From contig CAJNDT010000147.1 in assembly GCA_905221615.1 (NCBI GenBank), forward strand, positions 809,391 through 873,390: DNA of 64,000 nucleotides, written 5' to 3'. The stretch is from Symbiodinium sp. CCMP2592 (taxonomy: Eukaryota; Sar; Dinophyceae; Suessiales; Symbiodiniaceae). Shown piece after piece: positions 1 through 10,130 of this stretch; the stretch's first letter is position 1; the number at the start of each line of letters is the position of its first letter. Made by a program: the position numbers and the translations under genes. The notes below the pieces were generated by a model, which did not search any database, was not told the origin of the DNA, and saw only the letters and a list, made by a program, of their open reading frames with translations.

Positions 1-18
1 TCAGGACCTGTTCCAGAA

Positions 19-201
19 TCAACGAAACCGGGCCATAGTTACTTGCTGCTGCTTTTGCTGCTCATTCTTTGCTTGAATCATCGAAATAGAACCTGGGAGG
101 CGATTTGAAATACGTGTGTGTTTTCGCACCTGGGCCTTGGAAACAAGTGTGCCCCAAACATGCGTACAATCATTGAATACCTTGAAGTCGTTTCTGAGCA
201 T
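19..201 (-). CDS. Exon-like segment, unidentified protein
   Basis: A polar, protein-like minus-strand frame of about 60 residues, ending in a Q/K-rich stretch (NEQQKQQQ). It has the amino-acid balance of a real exon, while the overlapping frames are low quality. Family not recognised. It may belong to the same minus-strand gene as the segments to its right and could continue beyond the left edge. The stop at its end may be intronic. Confidence 0.4.
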   Translation of the reverse strand: MLRNDFKVFNDCTHVWGTLVSKAQVRKHTRISNRLPGSISMIQAKNEQQKQQQVTMARFR

Positions 202-359
202 GCATCATCCGATTCGGTCGCTCGCTGTTCGCTTTGTGGGGTCAATTGTCTAGCGATCGAAACAGCGGTCAACTGGGCTGGCTTCTCCTACCGACGTGTT
301 GCAGACACGACTGGTGACTATTTAAGAACCCCTCCCAGATTCGGGTCACCATCACTCTT

Positions 360-508
<149 letters not shown>

Positions 509-918
509 CCCTCCTCCTCGTCTGCTGCTTTCGTAGTTTTCTCCTATCTATGTTTGTTCTGCTTCATTCTCTCTCCTTGTCTCTCGGTCTCTCTCTCCCT
601 CCCTGTTTCCGTCTGTGTTTCTCTGCGTGTGACACTGCTGTTAGGGCGTGGGTTTTCGGGATCGAAGCAGCTGTGTATTGGACTGGAGTAAAGCCCTCAA
701 TCCCCCAAGCCAGCACATCCAAGATTGTGCTGCCTGCCGGCTTTTGTTCTGCAGCTACTCAGCCCTTCTTCGAGTTGGTTTCATGATCGTCGTGCTACGT
801 AACCCGGCAATGCTTGTACCTCGATTCCACACTGCAGTTTGCGTGCCAGGTTCGGTTTTGGTGTAGGAACGGTATTAGTTAGTTAGTTCGTATTGGGTTC
901 AGGGATTCGGGTTGTGCC

Positions 919-1101
919 CTAGGCTAGGATAATAAACCCGACTAGTGGCTGCTCTCCTCGATGCCCTGCCTCGTCTGCAATCCCGATGATGTCTGGCGGC
1001 TGGTGGAGCCGAGAGGAGCACAGCACTTCGGCAGCCAGGTTGCTAAGAGATCGTTCCAGGAAGTCGGAGTTCATCTTTAGCACATGATCATGCAAAGCCA
1101 T
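919..1101 (-). CDS. Exon-like segment, unidentified protein
   Basis: Minus-strand frame of about 60 residues starting at an ATG near 1,101 and containing FLERSLSNLAAEVLCSS, which looks like amphipathic helix, then a polar region. Composition is protein-like and no family is recognised. It lies just downstream of the segment that stops at 1,193, so it is either a separate small gene or a further exon. Confidence 0.4.
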   Translation of the reverse strand: MALHDHVLKMNSDFLERSLSNLAAEVLCSSRLHQPPDIIGIADEAGHRGEQPLVGFIILA

Positions 1102-1192
1102 GAGCTTCTTGCTCTTCTGCTGCTTAGTTCAGATCAGCAATTGGCAAATACTTGTAAGCCACACTCACAAGCTCACACGAACTCATTATTAA

Positions 1193-1286
1193 TCAAGGCA
1201 CGAGGTCGATGCACATGTCGCGGAAGGGCTTCATGAGCTCGCGGCCGAACTTCCAGAGGGTGTGGACTTGCTCATCACACAAAGCC
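1193..1286 (-). CDS. Exon-like segment, possibly a terminal exon
   Basis: A CAG|G acceptor near 1,287 opens a frame of about 30 residues containing DEQVHTLWKFGRELMKPFRD and ending at an in-frame TGA at 1,193. It could be the last exon of the minus-strand gene that runs from about 5,380 to here. It lies left of the duplicated segment, so it has no second copy in the window. Confidence 0.45.
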
Positions 1287-1754
1287 TGTTGCAGGATTGA
1301 GAGTAACAGGCTTGGTTTGGAGGGTGCTTGAAGGATCGGTTCGGGCCTTGATGCACAAATCAAGTACTTTGTCCCAAGACTTCTCCGGAGTCTCTTGGCT
1401 CGCTTTGTCCAGCACTGCAAAGGGGTTGTGGCCAGTCTGGCAACAAGATCGCAAGACTAGGGCTTTGTGTGTTCATGCAAGCGTCCATGCAGCAAACATT
1501 GCACCCGCATTGCCTCCATTCCAGACCAGAACATCAGCAACAGTGTTCCGGAGAATTGGCATCTCCGGGAGGCAAAAGCCCAGCTACACCATCGTTTGTG
1601 CTCGTAGCTCTCTTGATGGATCCTTCAGAAGTAGTCGTCACTAGATGGTCTGTGTATCTCTATCTCTCTCTGTCTCTTCCTCTCGCTCTCTGTATCTACA
1701 CATATACATATATATATATACATACAAACATACAAATTCATTTGTTGTGTTCGT

Positions 1755-2068
1755 CTACATATGTACAGACTTAACCCTAGAGGTCACGGTATTGGATTGC
1801 GAGAAGACTTGATCTGGCAAAACCGCGTCCTGCAGAGCTTCCCAAGAATCTCGGATACCCGATCGAAATTCACCTGCTCGTCGCACTCGGGGGCGATGTT
1901 GTTCCTGGTTTGTGGACAGGACAGCGAGAAAGGTAGAAAGGATAGTACATTCCCAGCCAAGCTTCTCAATCAGGATATGGTGGCCGAAGAGCTGCTGAAG
2001 AACATCATCAGGTGCAGCCTCGGCAGCACGAAGCAGCTTGTGATTCACAGCCATCAGCAGTGTTGAGC
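1755..2068 (-). CDS. Exon-like segment, helical protein
   Basis: Open minus-strand frame of about 100 residues with helix-rich sequence (AVNHKLLRAAEAAPDDVLQQ, then GIRDSWEALQDAVLPDQVF). A CTAG acceptor precedes it near 2,068. Another frame over 1,784-1,969 (PECDEQVNFDRVSEILGKL) is also protein-like, so an internal splice and frame change is possible. It is repeated at 11,877-12,190 with one coding difference. Function unknown. Confidence 0.45.
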
Positions 2069-2439
2069 AACTAGGCTAACTAGGGTCTAAGTGCTTCCCA
2101 GTGACCACATCAAGATATCGCTTGCCAGCGGCACAGAGATTGCAGCCAATGCCGTGCGTTTTCCACGGGCTCTTGCGACATCTGAAAAGCCACGAAGTGA
2201 GCGTACTCATTCCTCAAACCCACAATGTCCCTAGCAGCTGCCACACACAAAAATCCAGGACAGAACCCGAACTAGTCTCATCCGAGGATCGCTTCATCAT
2301 AGGCGACGATGCCAGGACTCGCTGGCAATGCTGGCTCAGCTTGTGCCTTGGCTGTTGCAGGGCAACGATTATGACTATGGAGTAATTCTGGCATTCGGCG
2401 CTGCATTCCCTTGAATGAAACAAGTAGCAGCCTAGTAGC

Positions 2440-2775
2440 AATTCATCGCGGCACAAATTGATGGCGGCATTCCGGGTGGCCAAAAACACATAGCTGCTGA
2501 ACATCGGGCTGCCCTCGTCAGGGCACACGATCAATCGAACATGTGCGGACTCAGTGTCCGGGACGTCCCATCTTGAAGTCGCGTCTTGAAGAGATGCAAC
2601 GAAAGGCATAGTCTTGCCGTCCATTTCATAAGTCGCCAAGATCTCAGAAGTTGGGGCCAGAGGCTTTAGGGGGCTCTTTGGAAAAATGTCATCCAATGCC
2701 ACTCCCAAGTGATTCAGGACATTGCCAACCGCTCGGATGTGCTCTCTGGCGGTGAGCTTGTCTTGGTGCAGGCCG
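2440..2775 (-). CDS. Exon-like segment, unidentified dinoflagellate protein
   Basis: After a CAG acceptor at about 2,776 the minus strand stays open for about 110 residues, including TAREHIRAVGNVLNHLG, then a polar stretch, then RLIVCPDEGSPMFSSY and a hydrophobic run. The quality is that of a true exon. I do not recognise a named domain. Second copy at 12,562-12,897. The 3' boundary is a guess, because the open frame continues to 2,214 with less convincing sequence. Confidence 0.5.
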
Positions 2776-2896
2776 CTGATGATTCTGGGCCTTTTTGGAT
2801 TGATGGGAATCTGTCGTATGCTGCAATCACTGAATCAAGCAATGGGCTGTGCCTGTACATGTAATAAGCAGCGTACAGTAAACCACAAAGCAATTG

Positions 2897-3142
2897 CTAG
2901 CCCAGCTTCATTTTGGGTCGATGCTCCTTCTTGTCCCGGCTTGCAACCAACAGTTTTGTAGTGGAGTCGGCCACTTGTTGAGCGGCTTTCATCTTTTCCG
3001 AAGCATCAGCAGTGCTCGGCAGCAAAGCCGACAGCTTCTGTAAAGTTGCCACGGATGCAAACTGATTCGCTGCGACGACAGGGAGCCAAACCTCGGGTTC
3101 AGCAGCACATGCATTCAGAATCACCAAGAGACTGTTGCACAT
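2897..3142 (-). CDS. Exon-like segment, alpha-helical (ARM/HEAT-like?)
   Basis: About 80 residues beginning CNSLLVILNACAAEPEVWL and continuing through ATLQKLSALLPSTADASEKM to a lysine-rich end. The spacing of hydrophobic residues suggests paired helices, as in armadillo or HEAT repeats, but I see no diagnostic motif, so this is inference from composition. A separate frame just upstream (3,145-3,257, with QQSLKSLAFLCDASPK) may be the preceding exon. Second copy at 13,019-13,264. Confidence 0.5.
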   Translation of the reverse strand: MCNSLLVILNACAAEPEVWLPVVAANQFASVATLQKLSALLPSTADASEKMKAAQQVADSTTKLLVASRDKKEHRPKMKLG

Positions 3143-3144
3143 TC

Positions 3145-3257
3145 TTAGATTAGCCGAAATACATCAACACATCCCTTCGGTGATGCGTCGCACAAGAAGG
3201 CCAAGCTCTTCAGCGACTGCTGTGCCATCTCCTGCGGACAACTGCGTCTGCCTCTAC
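3145..3257 (-). CDS. Short exon-like segment
   Basis: A frame of about 35 residues containing EMAQQSLKSLAFLCDASPK, adjacent to the helical segment at 2,897-3,142. Another frame of the same DNA (GTAVAEELGLLVRRITEG) is equally protein-like, so the true frame is undecided. Second copy at 13,267-13,379. Confidence 0.35.
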
Positions 3258-3423
3258 ATGGTTTACATTTACTGAATGCCAGCGGGAGCCTGGGATAGCA
3301 TCTCGCCAGTTTTTCGAATATGTCTGTAGACAAAATCCGCCGTTGTCCTTGCAGGTGCAAAATTTGTTTGGTTTAGAACCCAACAGCAACAGGCCCCAGT
3401 AGCTCAGCAAAACAAAACTCAGA

Positions 3424-3600
3424 CGAAGGTCCGATTGTAGTTGGGAGGGAGGATTCCACCCAAATCCAAGGACTCCAGGCTGCTGTCTGCGGTGGAGCTG
3501 ACGAATCCTCCGCCTCTTGTCATGAACCTGTCGATTGCCAGCATGTTCTGCACTTTCGGCTCGCCACGGGCTCGCCGCCCATCCCTGAGTCAGGTCGCTA
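3424..3600 (-). CDS. Exon-like segment bounded by plausible splice sites
   Basis: The minus strand shows CTCAG|GG, typical of dinoflagellate acceptors, then about 55 residues containing EPKVQNMLAIDRFMTRGGGF and SLESLDLGGILPPNYNRTF, then a GT donor. This frame is better than the longer open frame that overlaps it (3,210-3,638), which I regard as a shadow. No family recognised. Second copy at 13,546-13,722. Confidence 0.5.
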
Positions 3601-4135
3601 TCAACAGAGAATCGCATTGCCACGTGTACTTCGAACAAACTGCTAGGTCTACCCTACTTGTGGTTGCCGAGTGGCCTTTTAGCCGGGTGCAGAACATCTC
3701 CACTTTGCGGTGTGGGCAACGTAGCCTGAAGCACTTTGCTCAGGTGGGTCTCCACCAGCTGCGACAGGCGATGAATCAGTCGCTTGTGCAGCCGGCTAAA
3801 CCGAATCTCGTCCTGGCACAGTCAGCGGCTTATGCTTCAAGGCGGAGTCCCCTACTATTCGCCCTATTCAGCGGCTGTCCTGAAAGGTCTCCTGAAAAGG
3901 TGCCCGAAAGATGAACCATGCCACCGTAGACATTCGGACTCCTGCAAAGTCTCAGCAAACACTGTGTCCAACAATTGAGCATGAACTTCGGATTCCACAT
4001 AGGCCTGTGTGGAGGCTTCGCTGTGCAGGTGTCAGCAGCTGGTTGCGTTCCCACCTTCGGGTTCAGGGCTTCGGAATTGAATGAAGTAACTATTAATCAA
4101 TTTAGTAATCCTGACAGCTAATTAACCTAGGCCCC

Positions 4136-4246
4136 TCAGTAGCCCCTTATTTATGAACCAAGGGTGCCCCTTTCTTATTAGTCGGTTTTAATCAGGGAAC
4201 CCTAAAATCCAAAAGGGTAAAAGGGTGCTATTCAGGAACCTAGTAA
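4136..4246. mobile_element. MITE-like hairpin, TCAGTAG/CTACTGA family
   Basis: The left end reads TCAGTAGCCCCTT and the right end reads AAAGGGTGCTATTCAGGAA, an imperfect inverted pair with A/T-rich interior. Relatives lie at 9,208-9,330 and 37,641-37,755, and weaker ones at 30,120-30,192, 55,318-55,385 and 56,120-56,222. No target duplication is certain. A second copy within the 10-kb repeat is at 14,258-14,368. Confidence 0.45.
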
Positions 4247-4457
4247 TTAGTCGTTAGTTAGTTAGCTATATGATTATGATTGGTTGCGGCAAGTACAGTC
4301 GCGAGCCTCTGGGTGAGCCCGGTGTAGTCGAGGAAACTCTTCAATCCCGAAAGATCCACTTGGCGGTCTTTGATTGTCAGGGAGCCTAAGCTACGAAGTC
4401 ATTGCAGAAATCTTGAATCATTGAAGGTGCAAGCATGAAGCTTATCTAGTCCTAGGA

Positions 4458-4655
4458 TCATTCAGCGTTGCCGGGGAGAAGATCCAACACGTAATCGGCC
4501 GGCAAGGCAGCTCCTGTGATCACTTCCATTGCTGCAATCGCAGACTTCTGCAACTCAGGCTTGCAGCCCCGCACTTGCAGCCCACAGGCCACCTTGGCAT
4601 TGCAAGTGGACAAGCACATAAAATAAGAAGCATCGCGACTGCAGTGCGTGCACAT
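4458..4655 (-). CDS. Exon-like segment, cysteine-containing
   Basis: Minus-strand frame with CTHC followed by further cysteines, then KSAIAAMEVITGAALPADYV and DLLPGNAE before a stop. The 3' half is convincingly protein-like. The 5' half is read differently in the overlapping frame, so the splice structure is uncertain. Second copy at 14,580-14,777 with one base change. Function unknown. Confidence 0.4.
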   Translation of the reverse strand: MCTHCSRDASYFMCLSTCNAKVACGLQVRGCKPELQKSAIAAMEVITGAALPADYVLDLLPGNAE

Positions 4656-4664
4656 CTGCTCCTG

Positions 4665-4983
4665 TTATTGGTGCCAAAGCACAGAAAACAACAGACCGGG
4701 TGTGGTCATGCCGTCGAAGCTGATTCGTGGCAGGTCATCCAGCACAGCTGCTTTGTGGCCACGATAGTGTTGTCTAGTAATGAAATGAACAGAGAATGCC
4801 ACTCGCCATGCATCGGCCAATTGGGCACCCTGGAGGTCTTGCCTTAGGCACATTTGCTACATGAGTAGCAGTGACGAAATACTTGCATTGTAGGAAACCC
4901 TGCCACCACAGTCCAAGGTACACTTTCGTGAACCAATTATGAAAGGCTGTTTGCCGTTTCATAACTTGCCATGCCTCCTCCAC
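4665..4983 (-). CDS. Exon-like segments, unidentified protein
   Basis: Two adjoining minus-strand frames: 4,774-4,983 with EEAWQVMKRQTAFHNWFTKV, and 4,665-4,853 with LADAWRVAFSVHFITRQHYR and DDLPRISFDGM. Both look like genuine exons and overlap in the DNA, so the join lies between about 4,770 and 4,860. No domain identified. Repeated at 14,787-15,105. Confidence 0.45.
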
Positions 4984-5104
4984 TCTCCAGAGAAAAGTGT
5001 ATCCCTGGAGGTTCTGGTCCTGGTCCAGAACCTGCAGAGGGGCTTGGCAGAATGAGACCCTCCGGTAGATTTAAATTAAATTACTACACACCATACATAC
5101 CATT

Positions 5105-5383
5105 TCATCGTAGCAGAGCCTTGTGTAGCTGCAGTACACCCTTGACGGCGGCCCGACAATCAAGATAAAGTGTTCGCAGATTGCAGTAGCTGGTTCCAGG
5201 GCTAGTTTCACTAACAGAGGTGGCCGGCTCGGCTGCTTCTGAAGCAGCAGGTGGCTCTTCGGCAGGAAATATTCTCGGTCGCAAAGGCACTTTCATGTCC
5301 AAGCATCTCGCCCGGAAGGAATCAATGAGATCCTTGGTGACCAGGTTCGTGTTCGAACAGAAACAGAAAAGGACACCAGCAAG
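5105..5383 (-). CDS. Exon-like segment, unidentified protein
   Basis: Open from about 5,383 to a TGA at 5,105, about 90 residues. It contains NTNLVTKDLIDSFRARCLDM, an Ala/Glu/Pro-rich linker, then TLYLDCRAAVKGVLQLHKAL. The open frame extends upstream of the first ATG without a stop, so I prefer an exon read through from a preceding one. Second copy at 15,227-15,505. Confidence 0.5.
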   Translation of the reverse strand, partial: LAGVLFCFCSNTNLVTKDLIDSFRARCLDMKVPLRPRIFPAEEPPAASEAAEPATSVSETSPGTSYCNLRTLYLDCRAAVKGVLQLHKALLR

Positions 5384-5578
5384 GCCTTAAGCTTTAGTGC
5401 AAATGGAGAACCTCCCAGGATGCGGGTGTCAGGGCCATTTCCCCCAATGGCCGGCCATCCCGAAAACATTGATCGATGAATTGCATCTTGCGATGGATAT
5501 TAGCCCTGGCTTCTGCTGCAGTGTCGTCGGATGTGCTCCTTGGGTAGTGGGATGCAGACTATGGCTAGATTGCAATCG

Positions 5579-6075
5579 AGGTAGCACGTTGGGTTTGCGA
5601 GGCGGCACGTTCGGGCTGAGGCGGCACGCTGGGTACCATGTGCTCGCATCCAAGGCATTCGCTGAGCTCCTGCAGCCTGGCCGTGAACCATCTCACCGCT
5701 GGCATTCCTGGGCGCTGTGCGGGGCGGACATGGGTGGACCCTGAGTTCCGCCTGAATGGGGGGTCACGTAGGATTGGTTTCCCTTTCGGTGGTGTCGGGG
5801 CTGATTTTCGAGGCGGCACGCTACCTAATGTAATCGAGGGAGCACGCACGTATTTGAGGGATGCTTCGAGGGATTCTGTTCTGAGCAGATTTGCGGGCTT
5901 CTAAGATAAATGCCTTCCGCCTCGACGTTTTGTTTTCGGCACGTAGTACGACGTTGCGGGCGGAAATCTGCTGATGCGGCACGTTGCAGTTGGGGCGGCA
6001 CGTTAGAACACGAGGTGGCACGCAGGCGGGCCTGGTGTGATGAGGTGGCACGTTACAGCATCCAGGCGGCACGTT
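5579..6075. repeat. Cluster of degenerate GGCGGCACGTT repeats
   Basis: About ten copies of an 11-bp motif, GGCGGCACGTT with variants such as GGTGGCACGTT and GGCGGCACGCT, all on the plus strand at irregular 15-100 bp spacing (for example at 5,601, 5,621, 5,811, 5,976, 5,994, 6,014, 6,044 and 6,064). On the minus strand they read AACGTGCCGCC and give a false NVPP repeat in one frame. No gene is convincing in 5,393-6,664. Second cluster at 15,701-16,197. Confidence 0.7.
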
Positions 6076-6664
6076 CACCATCCCAAAAAAACCCAAGAAC
6101 CCTCAATTGCTACTAAATATGAAGAACTGCAACTTGGGCCCAGCAGCTCGCCGTAGGAAACGTAAACCCAGGCACCCGGTCCAGTAGTCCTGTAAGCCTG
6201 TAAGCAAGAGGAGCAGCCCTGGCCCCGAAAACCAAACCCTAATCTTGAATTTCAGCAACAGGAACAGCCTCGACCCCGAAAACCCAACCACTCACAAAGG
6301 CTTTCCCACACAGCCAAAGACTCTAAGTCTAAACCTGGCCTGCAAAAATAGAAGGCAGTGAACCACTGCAACCAAGTCTCCGGTTGGATGCGGTTGGTAG
6401 CTCGCTGCCACCCAACTACTCCAAACGTAGGATCAGGGGTCCATTGATGTATAAGAAGTAGAGTTTCAACAAGCGAAGACGTTTTGGAGTGTTTTGCCTT
6501 ACTATTATCCAAGTCAGAAGCCCAGGCCTAGTTATTAACTGTTATTGACCTAAGGAACTATTGCCTACATATCGTTCAACCAATGAAGAGGTGCTGTCCT
6601 GTTGTTCATCCAACCAAATGAGTTTCTCGTCTAGCATACTCAGCCCAACACCGCAGAGACACTA

Positions 6665-6897
6665 TCCTATTGTTTTATAATGGATCATCGAAACATCAAG
6701 CCCCTGAAAAAGCTTCGAGAATTCAGCGGTTCGCGATGTTGAGATCTGGCTGCAAGCAACGACCGATTCCAACATTCTCTCGACTGCAGCAAGAGAAGCA
6801 GGGCCGTGGCAAAGCATTCGTTTTCAAAGTGCTCGTCTGAACCCCCGAGCTTCGGCTTTGTCAGGTGCCCCGAAACAAAACTCCGGGCTTCAATCTA
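6665..6897 (-). CDS. Exon-like segment, unidentified protein
   Basis: A CTTTAG acceptor near 6,898 opens a minus-strand frame containing IEARSFVSGHLTKPKLGGSD, then EHFENECFATALLLLLQSRE. A second frame over the 3' part (LAAVERMLESVVACSQ) is also plausible. It may be the first part of the downstream gene or continue the coding block to its right. Second copy at 16,787-17,019. Confidence 0.45.
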
Positions 6898-6951
6898 AAG
6901 TCAAAACACCTCCCGGTCCACAGAGAGGAAGCTTCACGATGAACACCCAGC

Positions 6952-7426
6952 TCAGGTGTCGATGCCGCCGGGGCTGCTTTTCGTGCCGCGAGCTGGGGTC
7001 TCCTGGCAAAACAAACATAAAGAGAGCGGGTTTACAACAACCGACCGAAGCGAAACCGAGTTCCTGAAGCCCCTTCCCAACCCTGAGAGGGGCCCTGGCC
7101 TGGGTTTGAAGAAGCTTGCTTTGCCACATCTTGGCAGCCTTCTTGGCCAAGGCACTCAGCCGAGAGTACAAGGATTTCGACTCCCCCAGGTTCCCGAGGA
7201 AGCCTCCTGTCAGAACAAGGAAACTGTTTATGTGGAGTAGGAGTATAGCAATGGGGCCTTTTAGGTACTGGCCTCCATCCAGGTCCAGGCAATCAAGTAG
7301 GGATTGCATAGTGAATACCTCCTCTTTCAGCAAGATCTGCACCAGCAGGCTGTAGTCTGCCCTAAGTTGCACAAACAAGCCAGGTAGTATTGCAAGTCTA
7401 AGCAGGAACCGGGTTGAAACATCCAT
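6952..7426 (-). CDS. Several exons of an unidentified protein
   Basis: Inside one long open frame I see likely exon pieces bounded by AG|G acceptors and GT donors: ADYSLLVQILLKEE, then GGFLGNLGESKSLYSRLSAL and KKAAKMWQSKLL, ending near GKGLQEL. A GT...GCCAG intron near 7,009-7,066 would join this to ETPARGTKSSPGGIDT and a stop at 6,952, giving a candidate C-terminus. The hydrophobic stretches in the raw open frame are probably translated intron, not membrane segments. Second copy at 17,074-17,548. Confidence 0.45.
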
Positions 7427-7434
7427 ATATTATA

Positions 7435-7840
7435 TCAGTTGAGCAGCTGGGGGATGTCTTCTGGCAAAGAACTCAGGACAGACCCCTCGATCTCCCGGGC
7501 TTGCTTTTGAATCTGTTGGCTCAGCTCCCCGAACCGCCCGGAAAATGGACCTCCAGAAGCCTTGCTTTTAGCCTTTGCCTTGCGGGCAAAGTCGCCACGA
7601 AACAGATCACTGTCCGAGGAGCCGCCGTCCTTCTCCTCCTTATCATCCTGTGGCTCCTCGTCATCATCATCCCCGGGTGGGCTCATAGACCTCGGACCTC
7701 CTTCACTTTCCTCATCATCATCATCATCACAGCCATCATGATCACTGCTTTTCTCCTCCTCTTCCTCCTTCACTTTGGTGCCTTTGCTCGGCTTTGGGCC
7801 GGTCGGCTCCTGCAAGTTTGGAAAACGAAGACTGTATGAT
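7435..7840 (-). CDS. Acidic/basic low-complexity exon
   Basis: After TTGCAG the minus strand encodes a strongly acidic region (runs of E and D between residues about 10 and 60), a KAKAKSK basic patch, and RFGELSQQIQKQAREIEG with helical character. Such charge-segregated sequence is common in nuclear proteins, but no function is implied. It ends at a stop at 7,435 or a nearby donor. Second copy at 17,557-17,962. Confidence 0.5.
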
Positions 7841-7899
7841 ACCCTAGACTCAGCAGCTAAGGAACAAGCTCTGTATCTGAACTGGCACGATGTCCTTAC

Positions 7900-8085
7900 T
7901 GGGCTTGGCTTGCTTCTTGGCCGCACTGAGGCTGTTCTGCAAATCTTTGGTCGCATCCTGGGGCAGTGTGTGGAGGGTTCTGGGCAATAGTTGTAATAGC
8001 AGGAGCAGACACAACAGCCGCCTTCCGAAGCTTTTCCATCTCAGCTTCCAAGGCGGCTTCCAGGTCCTTCTTCATCCATAGTTTC
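7900..8085 (-). CDS. Coiled-coil exon pair
   Basis: Two pieces: MKKDLEAALEAEMEKLRKAA (about 8,015-8,078), a clear heptad-like helix, and DATKDLQNSLSAAKKQAKP (about 7,905-7,970). A GT...CAG intron of about 40 bp would separate them, and a GTAAGG donor follows. This probably precedes the acidic exon at 7,435-7,840 in the same gene. Second copy at 18,022-18,207. Confidence 0.5.
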
Positions 8086-9207
8086 TTCCTGCACATAGAG
8101 CAGAGCTGGGATTGTGTTTGGGGGATACAGGGCATGTAGTAGTATGGGGTTAATGCTGCTTGCCTTTCCTTTTCAGTTTATGGTGAACTATGAGCGATCG
8201 GGCCTGTCGGGTTGATTTATTGGAAGAGTTCAGGGTTTGTGGTAATCACACTTACACCTACCTGCATTGCCGGCGAATCAGCGCCCGAAGCATCTTGGCA
8301 GTGTCCAGCAGGTTCGCACACTGCACGATGGTCACCGTGCCGAGCGTGCGGCCGGTGCCTCCGGAGTTCACTACAATAAATTAGAGGACCTATAATTAAG
8401 AATATCTTTTGCTAGTACCCAGTAGAAAAGCGTTCTGTTCAGGGCCTACAATCGGATCGAATAATAACGAAGCCCGAAACCCCGAAGCCGTAAGCCCCTA
8501 TTCTTTTCGAGTCACAGGACCCCCAAAAACCCTGGGCCAGGAACTGGCTAAGGGGCTACTGTTGAGTAAGGAGTATTTGTTTGGTTGGTTTCTCTAGACT
8601 AGACTACAATTGCTTAATTTTCTGGTTGCCGAATCTAGGAGTCCGACACTCCAGCCTAGACCTAAAACATCCTACAATCCGTTGTCATTATCTAGCACCC
8701 CCAACACTCAGCCCTTGCACCGCCTATTATGTTTTATCACATACCGTATACCCAGCAGAACATGCCAACACACAGCTGCCTCGTGGAAACGGTACCAGTT
8801 CTACGACACAAACCCCCTAGCTAAAACCCAAGCCAAACTAAGGTACGGTGGCCTGGAACTTCGCAGATCTCGACTCTGGGTCCAAAGTTTGAGGGGTTCG
8901 AAGAGTCTAGAGATTAAGGTTTAAGGTTTTGGAGGTGCGGGGGACCAGGGCTTCATAAGTTAAGTAGCTTGGTTGAAGATCACATCAATTTTGCGGCTTG
9001 CTTCCACTCTTGCATGGCCACTAAAGCTGAGCAGGGACTTACGAAATGATTATTCTGGCTACAACAATTAAAGCCTAGGTCGGAACTTTGGTACTTGTGT
9101 TTGTGCAGAATGGACACCTGACAAAAGTTGATGCCAAATGAGCTTGCGAAGGTAGACGACACCCTCTGCTCCCAGAAGGTCCCTCCCATTCTCAAACACT
9201 AGACTAG

Positions 9208-9330
9208 ACTCCTCAGTAGATCCTTATTATATTACTATGATAGGGGTATCATTTTTTTATCTATTGGGTTTAAATTTATTAAGGGAACCCTATAACCGAA
9301 AGGGCAAAAGGGTACTACTCAGGAACCTAG
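9208..9330. mobile_element. MITE-like hairpin, TCAGTAG/CTACTGA family
   Basis: Left end CCTCAGTAGATCCTTATTA, right end AAAAGGGTACTACTCAGGAA, the same terminal pattern as 4,136-4,246. Second copy at about 19,331-19,455, with one extra T in a homopolymer. Confidence 0.45.
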
Positions 9331-9405
9331 AACATCAAGCAACCCCCTGAAAATGCTGAGAATCGCCTAGCTTAGTATTTAGGGCTTAGGGATGGGCCTC
9401 GGGTT

Positions 9406-9720
9406 TTAGGTAAATGGCTTCTTGCCTGGGAGCAGGTCTGGGGCCTTTGTCTGTGTCTTGTGTTGTAATTCTAGATCCATAAGTATTGACCCCACAATGA
9501 TTATCGGAAACCGCTGCCAACATTTGCTTTGTAGCCATAAGACGAGGAGCCCGAAGCACAACACATCAATGAAAATCGCGAACCAGAAACCACCCAATCC
9601 CAAGCCCTGGACTGGAAACGAGAACCCCGCCCTTGAAACTCCGACAACATAGAGAGCCGAAGCACACAGCTGCAGCAAAGCCGAAAGCCGCTTTCTCCAC
9701 AAAGTGCTGGCCAAGGCAGC
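9406..9720 (-). CDS. Exon-like segment, hydrophobic
   Basis: A GCAG acceptor near 9,718 opens about 100 residues with ASTLWRKRLSALLQLCASAL and two long hydrophobic stretches (FWFAIFIDVLCFGLLVLWL), possible membrane segments. Part could be translated intron, since another frame over the same bases is also open. Second copy at 19,530-19,844. Confidence 0.4.
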   Translation of the reverse strand, partial: AALASTLWRKRLSALLQLCASALYVVGVSRAGFSFPVQGLGLGGFWFAIFIDVLCFGLLVLWLQSKCWQRFPIIIVGSILMDLELQHKTQTKAPDLLPGKKPFT

Positions 9721-9778
9721 CTGCGAGATGTGCCCAGGGCGAACGATGTGGCAACTCCGAAGCAGAAGCTTGGCGTTA

Positions 9779-9953
9779 ATCTTTGATGTTGTCTAAGTTC
9801 ACAAATGACATTCGCTTTGAGATCTCTCCGCTCAATCCTGCCTGGGCCGTGGCCTGGTTTTCTTCCATCTTTTGCTTTGTCTTCTTCGCGTGCTGAGCCC
9901 TGTCGCTGTGCAGTGCTTCCTTGGATCTCTCTCCCATAGGCAACCGAATGACG
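9779..9953 (-). CDS. Exon-like segment, charged helix
   Basis: In the frame that differs from the longest open frame, the minus strand reads MGERSKEALHSDRAQHAKK, then TKQKMEENQATAQAGLSGEI and KRMSFVNLDN. This is far more protein-like than the overlapping long frame. It may start at its own ATG near 9,948. It probably precedes the hydrophobic segment to its left. Second copy at 19,903-20,077. Confidence 0.5.
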
Positions 9954-10130
9954 GCAGCGAGCTATGTAAGTGATGTGACTCTGAAGATCAAGTTGCTGGG
10001 GGTCTTGGTACACGGCGCACAATCGTAGAAACATCCCACAAAGGAACGACCAAGCCCAACAATCAGAGATTCCAATGGCTCCAATGTGGCAATCCCAAGC
10101 TCGAACACAGATCGTGATTTGTAGCCGGGG

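Noticed and set aside
3210-3638. 142-residue minus-strand open frame
   Set aside because: A better exon with splice sites lies in another frame at 3,424-3,600; this frame is a shadow.
5821-6096. NVPP-repeat peptide on the minus strand
   Set aside because: It arises from the GGCGGCACGTT DNA repeats, whose spacing is not a multiple of three.
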